A DNA stretch of 39,752 bases from Bacteroidales bacterium (GTDB taxonomy: Bacteria > Bacteroidota > Bacteroidia > Bacteroidales > SM23-62), in the NCBI GenBank assembly GCA_016783865.1, contig JADHVS010000017.1, positions 1-39,752 on the forward strand, written 5' to 3'. Numbering within the stretch: position 1 is the first letter of the stretch; the number at the start of each line of letters is the position of its first letter. The notes under the pieces are model-generated. The model saw only the letters and a program-made list of their open reading frames with translations. It was not told the DNA's origin and made no database searches. The position numbers were made by a program, and so were the translations under genes. Positions 8,304-18,200 of this stretch are shown here, one piece after another.

Positions 8304-8440
8304 GCGCCACAACGGTTAAGTATAAGCGTAGTGCAGGTTTCGAAGCAATTTGCTGTCCGACTGCACCAAAGTTTATTAGGAGCAAAAATGTTCAATTTTA
8401 ATATTTCAGCCCGCATTACGTTTATACAATGTTGTAGCGC
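8304..8440. repeat. cassette-boundary palindrome, copy 3 (best-preserved)
   Basis: The left half (8304-8334: GCGCCACAACGGTTAAGTAT then AAGCGTAGTGC) aligns with the reverse complement of the right half (8413-8440: GCATTACGTTTATACAATG then TTGTAGCGC) over about 28-31 nt with few mismatches. Inside is a second stem, GTGCAG (8331-8336) with CTGCAC (8361-8366). CGAAGCAATTTG (8341-8352) is shared exactly with 161-172. TTTATACAATGTTGTAGC is identical to 294-311 near the left end of the window. It lies between the toxin-antitoxin pair and the insertion sequence. Folding as single-stranded DNA, as attC sites do, is an inference. Confidence 0.6.
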
Positions 8441-10300
8441 GTTATTATTTAGTGCTTGCAAGTAAACGTTTAATTAATTGATATGTAGTGACTTATTGTT
8501 GAAAACTTGTTTGAATCTACCGGGATTTTTCCTTGGTAGTTTTACCGAAAATACAGATATTCAATGTTTTAAGCAAATGAGATTCAAATATTTTTGGTAA
8601 ACCATTAAACAAGATTCAACGATGAGAAAAAGATTCGAGCAACAGATGACCCTTGGCAGCATTCCAATCGGTGAAACGAAGATTACGACCAAGAAAAGAA
8701 GCGGTGCACTTCCTGGCTTGTGTGCGGCTTTGAAGGAGATTTTCATCATCCCTGAGTGGAACGAAAGAGTGTTTGAAATACTGGAAGCAAAGATCGTGGC
8801 AGGCAAGAAGCGAACCGGTCGACCTGGCATGGATCTATGGCAGATATTTGTATTGTCACAGGTACGGTTATGCCAGAACATCAGCTATGATGAGCTTCAT
8901 CATATTTCAAACTATGATGGTCTGATCCGACAAATAATGGGCGTTGAACGAGGTTTTGGTTATGAGCGACATGAGCTTGAATACCAAAACATCATCGATA
9001 ATGTATCGCTTCTTGATGACGAGACAGTACGGGAGCTGAACCAGGTTATTGTTGAGTTCGGGCATGATGTGTTTAAAAAAAAAGAGGTGGAAGCATTACG
9101 CTTAAAGACAGATAGTTTTGTGGTAGAGAGTAATGTGCACTTTCCGACAGATTACAACCTATTGTGGGATAGCGCCCGCAAATGCCTGGACATGGTAGAT
9201 AAGTTCCTGAAGAAGTATCCTGAGATTCCTGGATGGAGGAAGAAGGGGGAGTGGTACCGACAGCTGAAAAACTCAATGAGGGCCGTAGGTAAAGCCACCT
9301 CATCGTGAGGCAAATACAAAGAGCAGCGGGTAAAACGGGCCGTACTCTATTATATGTCCAAAGCAAGGGCATTGCAGGAAAAGCTTGAAGCATCAAAACA
9401 TCTATTGCCAAAAAGGGACATCACTGACCTGTTGATCATGCTTGAATTAGACCGTTTCATGGGCTTACTGGATAAACACATAGACCTTCTTGAGCGCAGG
9501 TTAATCAAGGGAGAGCAAATCCCTCATGATGAAAAGACATTTTCTATTTTCGAGGAATATACCGAATGGATCACCAAGGGGAAATTAAATCCCAATGTGG
9601 AACTGGGAAAGAAGCTGGCCATAACCACGGATCAGTATAACCTGATAGTGGATTACCGGATAATGGAAAACCAGTCCGATTCCGAAATGGTAAAACCCAT
9701 AGCAGAAAGTCTAATCGGATTATACCGGATAAGAAGCTGGAGTTTTGATAAAGGCTTCTGGCACAGGGGAAACAAGGCCATGTTAGAAGAGCATGTTGAA
9801 AAAGTAGTCATGCCCAAGAAGGGAAAGTGCAATAAACTGGAGCAAGCCGAGGAGGGCCATAGGAGTTTTAAACTGCTGAGAAATAAACACAGTGCAGTAG
9901 AATCAAACATCAATGAATTGGAGTGCAGGGGACTGGACCGGTGTCCGGATAGGGGGTATATGCATTTTAAAAGATATATCGGACTGGCAGTCGCAGCATA
10001 TAATCTGCGGAGGATTGGACAGAAGTTGATCGAGATACAACGACAGTCTACGCAATCTGTTGAATATGAGCTAAGTATAGCGGCTTAACCACCGCTGAAC
10101 ATAGATTAAACGACTTATTCAAAGAGGGATTGGTATGTCCGGAAAGCTGATTTTATGGGTATATTTTAGAACTCCGCCAATTGCGGAATGGAAATCGGGG
10201 GCGAAATATCAAAATCAGCCCGGAAAATAAATGATCCAGCTCGGATGAATGAGAATAATTTGAATAAAAATTGAAAACGAGGCGTTTTCTTTTAGGCACT
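8441..10300 (+). mobile_element. insertion sequence with a DDE transposase; ends not resolved
   Basis: The transposase pseudogene at 8622-10088 defines an IS. About 180 nt upstream and 210 nt downstream hold no other gene. A hairpin CTACC...GGTAG lies near 8517-8539 and another (CCGC-CAATT-GCGG) near 10173-10186. I could not find convincing terminal inverted repeats or a target duplication by eye, so the outer limits given are approximate. Confidence 0.45.
8622..10088 (+). pseudogene. DDE transposase (ISNCY-like) interrupted by one in-frame TGA
   Basis: The frame codes for a transposase of about 488 codons. It begins MRKRFEQQMTLG and contains TGRPGMDLWQIFVLSQVRL (N-terminal DUF772-like part). 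DDE-type acidic residues are plausible in LKTDSFVVESNVHFPTD and ITTDQYNLIVD, with a Glu in SAVESNINELE. After 228 codons a TGA at 9306-9308 ends translation, but the same frame is open without a break from 9309 to the TAA at 10086. Family features continue on both sides with no shift. A single-base change such as GGA to TGA is the simplest explanation, so the element is probably inactive unless the stop is read through. The family assignment is from recalled sequence resemblance. Confidence 0.75.
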
Positions 10301-10368
10301 ATTTAACTCTCTTAATTCTTTAAAAATAACTCTGGGATATTTAGGTTCTATAACAGTGTCTGTATTCC

Positions 10369-10872
10369 TTACTCAACATTTGGTGGAGTATTAGAATTGA
10401 AGCAGTCGTACGCTACTTTCCAGGTACCATCAGGCTGTCTTTCATAGAGTGTCAAAGCTTTCCCATCTGGCTCAAGGATAATTTTATCTCCTCCCGCTTT
10501 TGGAGTCGCAGCTAAAGTATAACTACACCTGGTAAGTCCCATATCTCCAAAAACCCTAACTTCTTCCACACTGGTAATCTTAATATCCAATATCATCTGA
10601 TCGAATGCGGGCTTCATTCCCTCAGTAATTTGTGCAATACCTGTTCTTGATGGGGCACCAGGGGGCAATTGAACTCCGTTATCAGCCCAGAGGGATATCC
10701 ACAAATCGAAATTTCCGCTGTTTACGGCAATTGCATAATGGTTTAGAACCTCTTTGATGGCAGCCTTATCGGCTTCAACATCAGCTTTTTTGTTTTGTTG
10801 AGAACAACTGAAAGCAGTAATTAATAACAAAACAATAAGAGCAACTGGAAAATGGAATTTTAGTTTTTTCAT
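10369..10872 (-). CDS. SnoaL/DUF4440-like (NTF2-fold) lipoprotein
   Basis: This 167-residue protein has a lipoprotein signal peptide with lipobox ITAFSC (acylated Cys about residue 23). The mature part has the pattern of small NTF2-fold proteins: EVLNHYAIAVNSGNFDLWISLWADNGVQLPPG at the front and YERQPDGTWKVAYDCFNS at the end. Such proteins are usually of unknown ligand; some act as polyketide cyclases or dehydratases, most are uncharacterised. It is probably anchored in the inner or outer membrane. It stands alone between the insertion sequence and the palindrome at about 11002, with its own gene-free upstream region. No partner can be inferred. Confidence 0.8.
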   Translation of the reverse strand: MKKLKFHFPVALIVLLLITAFSCSQQNKKADVEADKAAIKEVLNHYAIAVNSGNFDLWISLWADNGVQLPPGAPSRTGIAQITEGMKPAFDQMILDIKITSVEEVRVFGDMGLTRCSYTLAATPKAGGDKIILEPDGKALTLYERQPDGTWKVAYDCFNSNTPPNVE

Positions 10873-11001
10873 TTTGACCTCCGTTTTTAATTGATAATTA
10901 ATTTAAGTTGTATTTAAAGTTTAGAAGAATCATGATTCTGTTGCTTACCTGGTAAATTTACAAAGCATAATAATATAATTTGCTTTAGTTTTTATTTTAA
11001 T

Positions 11002-11085
11002 GCGCTACAACGATTGTGTATATGTAAATTTACATTTATTTTTTCATTGGGAGTTTTATCGAATTACAGATATACCTTGTCGGCC
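11002..11085. repeat. cassette-boundary palindrome, copy 4 (diverged)
   Basis: GCGCTACAACGATTGTGTAT (11002 onward) is close to the reverse complement of the 8413-8440 half-site core TATACAATGTTGTAGCGC. A weaker partner, TTACAGATATACCTTGTCGGC, lies at about 11064-11085. It marks the right limit of the accessory block, before the fucose-related locus. The left half is convincing; the right half is tentative. Confidence 0.45.
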
Positions 11086-11133
11086 GGTGTGTATATGTAT
11101 GTTTCTCGTAGATCATAAACCCAAGCCCCGTAA

Positions 11134-13383
11134 TTATTTCAACATAGGCCCCAGTTCAATTTCACCCCATGCATAAGGAGGTTTTGCATATATGGGACCT
11201 GCACCCCAGGGATCAGTCTTGCCAATCCAGCGAATACCATTGGATGCATGTACCGATCCGCCGCTGGATGTTTTGCCTGGAGGAAAATGTTCTCCCTCAT
11301 CCCGGTCGTTAAAACCGGCCGCAAAACCCATCCTGGTTCCGGCATCCGGTTCTCCTTTCAATCCGGCACCATATTCACCCCAGGGTATAAACCATTCCTG
11401 GGCTTTGTAAAAATAGTCTGTCTTTATGTTTTCGATCTCAATCCCAAACTGACTTTCAGCATCTTTGAACGTGCAGAAGGTGCCATCCATGTCCCAGGGG
11501 TCCGGTTTTGACCGCAGAAAACCGGTTGGCCTTTCTGCCGGGGTCCCACATGCGACCTGGTATTGCCTGGTGGTAACCGTTAAGCCAAATACACGCTGAA
11601 AGAACATATCCAGGTTTTCAGGTTTGCTTATCTCTTCAACCGACCGGCTGTCTGTTAACACATCAACAGCATCAAATTCAAGATAGAACTGTTCATTTTC
11701 TGTACCCACAAGCTGGTTTGGCCAGGCGACATCATTGTCATCGTTAATAACAAATAGCAGATATATCCCGTCTGCGCCATACGCCGATTTAACGGTCATG
11801 TTGCAATCATGGGTTAATACAAAATTGAAATAAGTTCCCTCCTTTGCATTGTTCCTGGCGGTAAGCCTTATGATATCTTTATCTTCGTTAATAAGGTCCC
11901 AGAAATCAGCTAATTTGTTATCACTGGAAGAGAACATTTTTTCCTGACCGGCCGTTAATCCATGGGAAACCAATACGCTGTCTTCCGGATTTGCTGATGT
12001 TCCGTCCATTCCTTTCCCGGCATTCTTTGAACCCGCATTGGTTTTTGTGCCCGTAAACGCCGGAGCCGGAGTTTTGACCCTCCAATTCAGGGAGGGATCC
12101 CTCACGAAAAAGTGCATCGGGGTACTGGTCCGCTGATCTCCTGTTTTATTTGTTGCCAGCGCAGTCAGGCAATATACCAGGTTACCGGGATCCAGTTTGG
12201 TCGTTATGCTGGCCATTCCAGCCGAATTAGCCTCACCCAGCTTATCCGCCCCATTAAAAAACTCAATGGTTTCCCAATCTGAAAAGCCTCCGGCATCGCA
12301 AGAGATTGTAATTTCTTCCTCCGGATTGGCTACAGGGCCGCCCAGGCTGAACATGGTTCCGGGATCGGTGTTGGGATTGTATGTCCGGTCAAACTCCCTT
12401 ACGGATACCTGGAGCGGATTATGATGGGTTGCCAGGCCTCTGTATACAAAGGCCATATCCTTGTTTAACACCCAACCGGCGTTGGCTTTATCTCCTTTAT
12501 AATCGCTGTAACTATCCACATAAGTCAGTCCGCTTCCCCAACTGCCCTGATCCACCAGCCATCCTGATTCCTCCTTTAATTCAACCAGTTTTACAGGCCC
12601 TTTGCGAGGATCGCCATTTTTCGGGTACCGGGCAGCCACAGCCTGCTCAACTAATTTCATGTATATATCAAATGAAGCTCCATCTTCATGACCCTTAAGT
12701 TCCAGGGCCCAGCTCCACAATGCTCCTTTTGGCCTGGCATATGCCATCATTTCCTCTGTTCTTGTAATGCCGCGTTCCCTGATCAGGGCATCAAACTTCC
12801 CCATGATAAAAACACCGGGCACTTTTAAGGCCCCATCAACAGGGATTTCCGGGGATCCACCGGCCGATACATTGGCCACGAAACAAATGGCCCTTTCGGG
12901 TGCATAATTGGCAAATCCATAGGTTGCGGAACCGCCATTTGAACTTCCGTACATCACAAACGGAAGGTTGGCAACTTCAGGATGGTGGCCCAGCCTGGCA
13001 AATTCATTTAAAGCATGGAAAAAGACAGCTGCTCCTTCGGAATATACCCTTCGACCCGGGAAATTATGCAACCCGGCAACGGCAAATCCCAGCCGCATGG
13101 CAAAGGCCCGGACATTTTCATCGCGGGCAAAATTCCGGCTGTCGCCACTGCCCCCCCCATGACCCGAAATAAATACACCTCTTATCGTTTCGGTATTCGG
13201 CGGTATCCACATTTTCACCATTTTAACCCCCGCCGAATCACGAAAATCATAATAGCTCCCATCCCACGATACCTGGTCGCCATTATCGAGGATTGTAACC
13301 TGTGCCGATAAATAATTTGATGCGATAAGCAGAGTGCAAATAATTATGACAGTACCTGCCAAATTGTGCTTAATAGATTTCAT
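11134..13383 (-). CDS. secreted alpha/beta-hydrolase esterase fused to a CBM9/DOMON-like domain
   Basis: This 749-residue protein has a cleavable signal peptide (about 1-28, ending LSAQ). Residues about 35-260 form an alpha/beta hydrolase with an oxyanion segment GHGGGSG and nucleophile elbow YGSSNGG (S148). A histidine in KGHEDG could complete the triad. Residues about 270-440 contain linker and Ig-like segments. The C-terminal part (about 465-745) reads like a CBM9/DOMON-type beta-sandwich: SAYGADGIYLLFVINDDND, EQFYLEFDAVDVLTDS and GMRIGF-like strands ending WGEIELG. The architecture suggests a carbohydrate esterase or related hydrolase bound to polysaccharide at the surface or in the periplasm. 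It is last in the minus-strand run with GH29 and the beta-helix protein. No T9SS tail is visible. The substrate is unknown. Confidence 0.75.
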   Translation of the reverse strand: MKSIKHNLAGTVIIICTLLIASNYLSAQVTILDNGDQVSWDGSYYDFRDSAGVKMVKMWIPPNTETIRGVFISGHGGGSGDSRNFARDENVRAFAMRLGFAVAGLHNFPGRRVYSEGAAVFFHALNEFARLGHHPEVANLPFVMYGSSNGGSATYGFANYAPERAICFVANVSAGGSPEIPVDGALKVPGVFIMGKFDALIRERGITRTEEMMAYARPKGALWSWALELKGHEDGASFDIYMKLVEQAVAARYPKNGDPRKGPVKLVELKEESGWLVDQGSWGSGLTYVDSYSDYKGDKANAGWVLNKDMAFVYRGLATHHNPLQVSVREFDRTYNPNTDPGTMFSLGGPVANPEEEITISCDAGGFSDWETIEFFNGADKLGEANSAGMASITTKLDPGNLVYCLTALATNKTGDQRTSTPMHFFVRDPSLNWRVKTPAPAFTGTKTNAGSKNAGKGMDGTSANPEDSVLVSHGLTAGQEKMFSSSDNKLADFWDLINEDKDIIRLTARNNAKEGTYFNFVLTHDCNMTVKSAYGADGIYLLFVINDDNDVAWPNQLVGTENEQFYLEFDAVDVLTDSRSVEEISKPENLDMFFQRVFGLTVTTRQYQVACGTPAERPTGFLRSKPDPWDMDGTFCTFKDAESQFGIEIENIKTDYFYKAQEWFIPWGEYGAGLKGEPDAGTRMGFAAGFNDRDEGEHFPPGKTSSGGSVHASNGIRWIGKTDPWGAGPIYAKPPYAWGEIELGPMLK

Positions 13384-13405
13384 TTTAGAATATTTTAATT
13401 AAGAA

Positions 13406-13452
13406 AACTTGCAACTTGCAACTTGCAACTTGTAACATGTAACCTGCAACTA
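13406..13452. repeat. heptanucleotide tandem repeat (CAACTTG variants) at a stop codon
   Basis: Seven-nucleotide units (AACTTGC, AACTTGT, AACATGT, AACCTGC) run in tandem between the esterase start and the GH29 stop. On the coding strand of GH29 the array begins with its TAG stop (TAG TTGCAGG TTACATG ...). A closely similar array lies at 38040-38072. Confidence 0.75.
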
Positions 13453-15120
13453 TTTCCCGAATTGATTCTCAAAATCATATTCAAACCTCAGTACCCAGGC
13501 ATGCTTACAGGGTCTTTTGGAGGGATCACCCAGCATCTCTTCCGGGATCTTTGCCGACATACCCCATTGCCTCCTGCCCACATCAACCCATTTCAGTGGT
13601 TCATCATGGCCCAATATATAAACCTCTGATTCCCAGATCATATTAGCACCTTTGCAGATAAAAGTCTCGCTTTTGGGCCAATCGATTACAATGGCATAAC
13701 CATATTTATGATCCTTGCTGAGAGTGTACCAGACAGGCTGGCCCAGCTGGGTATTATCGCTGACCACTTCGTACGGTACAGTCCCAAAAATTGCCTCACC
13801 GTTTACCCCGAGCCATGTTCCCAATTCTTTAAGCAACCCAACCTGGATTTCGGGAATCCGTCCTGTTCCGTCGGGATTAACGATCAGGTTCAGATTTCCC
13901 CCCTTGGCCACAATCCTCACAAGCATCTCAACCAGTTCGTCGGCAGACACGTAATTGCCAAGTGAATCGGACCAATTGTATCCGTATGATTCCGACATCG
14001 ACCTGTTCTCTTCCCATAAATGATCCTGAATCTCAACCACCTCATCTGTCTCACTGGTATGAAAATCGCCATGGTGCTCCCTGGTACCCTTTCCGAACCT
14101 GTCATTAGCAGCCACCTCTTTCCGCCCTTCCGCCCGGTTATAAAAATAAGCCGTAATATCAGGTGTTTTGTAATATTCAGCCGGGCGCTGCCATTCCCCG
14201 TCGAACCACAAAATATCGGGATCGTATTTATCAATATAATCTTTCGCTTTCGGGACGAGATAGTCATCGATAAAGTGGTGAACAGGTATTTTCCCTGTCA
14301 GCATGCGATTGTGAAGTTCAGGCAGAAACTCCTCGCAGATCTCATTTTCCATGGATGCAAGTCCCGCATTATCAGGAGCCATACCATCCGACCACATCCT
14401 GATACATATTTCCCCGTCATCCTTTATCATCGGGTACTCATAATCCTCCACCGAATAGTAAAAACCATGATATAATCCGTGCTTTTCACAAGCGGTAACC
14501 AACTCGGCAGTCAGGTCCCTTCCCGGAAACTGATCAACCACATCCCGTTGGGTGTATTTAGAATCCCACAAACAGAATCCGTCGTGGTGCTTGCTGAACG
14601 GGACAAAATACCTGGCTCCGCTTTCCTTTACAAGTGAAACAATTTTCTCTGCATTAAAATTTGAAGCTGTAAAAAGGGGAATAAAGTCATCCCGGTGAAA
14701 ATCTTCACCCCATGTTTCGGCATGGTATTCCTTTTCGTCATGGTACATCTTGAAAAGATACCAATCGGGGTATCTTGCCCTGCTCCATCCTTTCTGAGCA
14801 TGCCCGCCAACAGAATACAATCCCCAGTCGAAAAATATGCCCAGCTTGGCATCGCGGTACCATTCAGGCGCTTCATGCTGGTCTAATGATTTAAGATCGG
14901 GCTTGAATTTACCCTTTGCATTCACAGCATTCAGCTCCCCGATATCTTCCCTGGCCATCTTTATCATGGGTTCTGAAAACTTCCTGTATAAATCCTCTAT
15001 GGAATATTTATAGGCATAGGGAGTGAATGCTTCAGTCCGAACGGGTTGTGGATCCTGGGCAAATGAAGACACCGCAGCAAACAGACTTACGAAAGGCAAT
15101 AGAAAACAAGATTTCTTCAT
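13450..15120 (-). CDS. GH29 alpha-L-fucosidase, secreted
   Basis: This 556-residue protein has a signal peptide (about 1-22, cleaved after SFAQ). It carries a GH29 catalytic barrel: KLGIFFDWGLYSVGG, RYFVPFSKHHDGFCLWDS, GFYYSVEDYEYP and the nucleophile D307 in ILWFDGEW. Later features are GGNLNLIVNPDGTGRIPE and the C-terminal beta-sandwich. It would release alpha-L-fucose, or a related residue, from glycans in the periplasm or outside the cell. A long N-terminal section (about 25-85) precedes the canonical start of the domain. It lies between the beta-helix protein and the esterase on the same strand, with gaps of 81 and 66 nt, probably co-transcribed. Its stop codon coincides with the start of a 7-nt tandem repeat. 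Confidence 0.9.
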   Translation of the reverse strand: MKKSCFLLPFVSLFAAVSSFAQDPQPVRTEAFTPYAYKYSIEDLYRKFSEPMIKMAREDIGELNAVNAKGKFKPDLKSLDQHEAPEWYRDAKLGIFFDWGLYSVGGHAQKGWSRARYPDWYLFKMYHDEKEYHAETWGEDFHRDDFIPLFTASNFNAEKIVSLVKESGARYFVPFSKHHDGFCLWDSKYTQRDVVDQFPGRDLTAELVTACEKHGLYHGFYYSVEDYEYPMIKDDGEICIRMWSDGMAPDNAGLASMENEICEEFLPELHNRMLTGKIPVHHFIDDYLVPKAKDYIDKYDPDILWFDGEWQRPAEYYKTPDITAYFYNRAEGRKEVAANDRFGKGTREHHGDFHTSETDEVVEIQDHLWEENRSMSESYGYNWSDSLGNYVSADELVEMLVRIVAKGGNLNLIVNPDGTGRIPEIQVGLLKELGTWLGVNGEAIFGTVPYEVVSDNTQLGQPVWYTLSKDHKYGYAIVIDWPKSETFICKGANMIWESEVYILGHDEPLKWVDVGRRQWGMSAKIPEEMLGDPSKRPCKHAWVLRFEYDFENQFGK

Positions 15121-15201
15121 TTCGGCAGGTAATGATTACTATGTTTATGATCAATACAAGTTATGGCTTTTCAGTGGATTCTGAAAACTATTAATGCACC
15201 C

Positions 15202-18200
15202 TTACATAATTACTATTTTTGTTACGTAGCATGAGCCTGAATTACCTATTTTCAAAAAATAAACTCCATGCTTCAATGCCAGATCAATGGTGTTATCGAC
15301 CGGGGAGATATTTTTCAGTAAGGACAAAGAGCCTGTAATATCAGTAACAGATATGCTGCACCGGCCCATCTCTTCAGGAATCTGGATATGTAACCGATTG
15401 TCAACCAAAGGATTTGGCCAGATCCTGATGCCCGTTGCCCTTATATCTCCGGCCGCATCCGGTTGCCCTCCCTGGATAATAACAACATTGAACTGGCCAC
15501 CGCAACCAGAGATTGTGCATAGACTGGCTCTTTCGGTCGTACCTGTATTGGCCCAGGCCCGGAATATGAGGGTATCTTTACTTTCTGTCTGCCATATAAA
15601 CATAGGGATATCGCCAGCATTTGTCACATCAATATCCCCGTTCGTAACGAGCCTGTATTGCTGTTCTTCCCGCTGAGGGCTAAAAAATAAGGTATCAGGG
15701 ATCTCCAGTTCGAACTGGCAGGGCGCACCTGACTGGGATATTTCCAGGATTTGTGTTTCATTGCATCCCAAAACAGTGATATGACCTTTTTGTGTATCAG
15801 ACTGGTCATTTTCAGGAACCGTTACAGCTATTTCATCTGTAATTGCCTGATATGTGAAAAATGATCCTTCCTGATCCACAATTTCAAATCCATGTTCTGC
15901 CGAAACATTTGCCGATAATGTACCAGCCTGCATATCAAACACTAAAGGATTTGGATCGATCATTATATTACACAATTTAGAACCAAACTCGAGGGCACCG
16001 GCATCACGTTTATCAACGGGAGGGTTTCCTGCCATATCATACAGGAAGGGACCGTCGGTTTGCCATTTATATAATTCCTGTATGGTGGTTCTGGCATCCG
16101 TGAGTAATCCTTTTGATATCCTTACAAAATCAAGTGTACCTTCAAAATAATTTCCATCCATGTTTTTTCCCAATAACAGGTCCGCATCATTTGATAATGA
16201 AACGGATGAAACAGGCATGGATCCGGTTGACACACCATTCGACAGTTCACCGTCAATATAAATATTTACAAGACCTGCACGGTTAACTTCGGTTAACACA
16301 TGGTGCCATTCACCATCATTTATTATGCCTGAACTGCCCAGGCTGTATTCCGGGGAGCCATTGTCCATCAAGCTTATCCTGATCTTACCGGTGGAATTTA
16401 TATCGAGCTGATAGCCTTTGCCTGACGATCCGTATTTCGAGATCAGTACACCTTCTGTATGATCTTCGATGGTATTCAGATATGCTTCCAGGATAAAGTT
16501 GTTTGTAGTCATATCCACATCATTGCTTTTCCACGAGCTTGCCATTGAATGGCCCAGGCTGCAATAAGTACTGCTTCCGTCAAATAACAGCGCACCGGTT
16601 GTCCAGTCTTCCAGATCTCCCATAACAAAACTGGTATCTGATAAACCGAAAGCTTTCATATGATTTTTCGGCACATCGTTGTAAGTTTCCCGGTTATTAA
16701 AATCGCTTGTGAAATAGAAATTGTCAGATTTAATGAGTGATGAATCGGAATTGTGCTTGTAGAAATGCCATTCACCCACCACTTTACTAAGCGGGAAAGG
16801 AAGAAAGAACTTCACTCCCCTGTCAATGGCCTCACTTTCCGGGTGCAGCCTGAAATCTGCTGAGGATGGATTTGCAAATACTCTTTTTGATGTCACATAT
16901 CCAATCTGTCCCAGATCAGGGTTATATGACTCCAATTCCTCTGAGAATGAATCAAATTGTCTGAGACTGCTGCCGGACACTACTTTGGCCCTGAAAGGAG
17001 TTCCGCTAAAGACATTATATCCTATCGATTCAAAGGGCATCCCGGCTGGTTTGGTGCTGTGGTTAAACTGATATTCTGTGCTGTCACTGATATTTGACAG
17101 GTAAATATTTTGCCCGTCGACAGATAAACTGTTATCACCGGAGAATGTCAGGGATTCCATATTATAAGCATCATTGTGCGCATAGATGTTATAATATCCG
17201 AGGACTTGTGTATATGCTCCATGCGACTTGTTCCATCCCCTGCCATAAGCAATATTGTTAAACACGGCATTTTTAAATGTTCCGTCAAGGTAAAACGGAT
17301 ATCCCAGCGAAATGTCCCAGTTATATTTATACCCTGAAGCGTCATAAGAAATATTGTTATAGATAAAAACGGGACCTCCCAGCCAGCTTTCAATACCGCC
17401 ATAATCATTTACACCAATCAGGGAATGAGATACTTTATTATGGTGTACAAATCCCCGGACAAAAGGAATATCCAGGTTGCTGCCGCTACCTTTTCCCCAG
17501 AAAACATTAATACCGCCTCCCCATGAATATTCTACTATATTCCCTGCCAGTTCGCCTGAGATCAGCCGGCATTCAATGGCTGGAATGGAACTGTACCACC
17601 TGCCCAGATGCCTGGTGCCATTCTCAAAGATCTTATTTCTTAAAATATTAATATTCTGCAGGTAAAAACCACCCGACTCATTAAGCAGAATCGAGAAATC
17701 GTCCATAAAGGTCAATTCATTATCCGCTATGGTAATATCCCGGACAGGTTGGTTGATGTCGGAACTTCCTGTTGCAAGGATTCCCCCGTTCACATGAATG
17801 AATTTACAATGGCTGATTTCAATATCAGAACAGGCTCCTGTCAGTTTAATGGTGGGTACGCCATCTGCTGATCCATACCTGACATTATTATAGGTTGTAA
17901 AACCGAATGATATTCCACTAATACAAATATTACTTTCGGAATTTATCTCGATCAGTTTCGACTCAGAGGCTATTTCAATAACTGAAGTATTCGGGTCCTT
18001 ATCATTTTCCAGTCTTAAGAATAATCTGTCCTTCAGATTGTCGTAATAAAATTCACCTGTAGTATCTAAAAGGAAAGGAGTATTTTCTAAATAATATTTA
18101 CAATCCACACCGCCAAAATCGGTACTTGAGACGACAATCTTATTTGAAGCCGGTTCATAATTTAATATCTCCTGTTTCCATAAGGTACACATAACGATCA

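Noticed and set aside
9306..9308. selenocysteine or programmed readthrough at TGA in the transposase
   Set aside because: Nothing specific to recoding was recognised downstream, and transposases of this kind do not use selenocysteine; a nonsense mutation is simpler.
1..11085. calling a true integron or attC array
   Set aside because: No integrase is in the window, the canonical GTTRRRY/RYYYAAC boxes are not met, and cargo genes are on both strands. Kept as an inference only.
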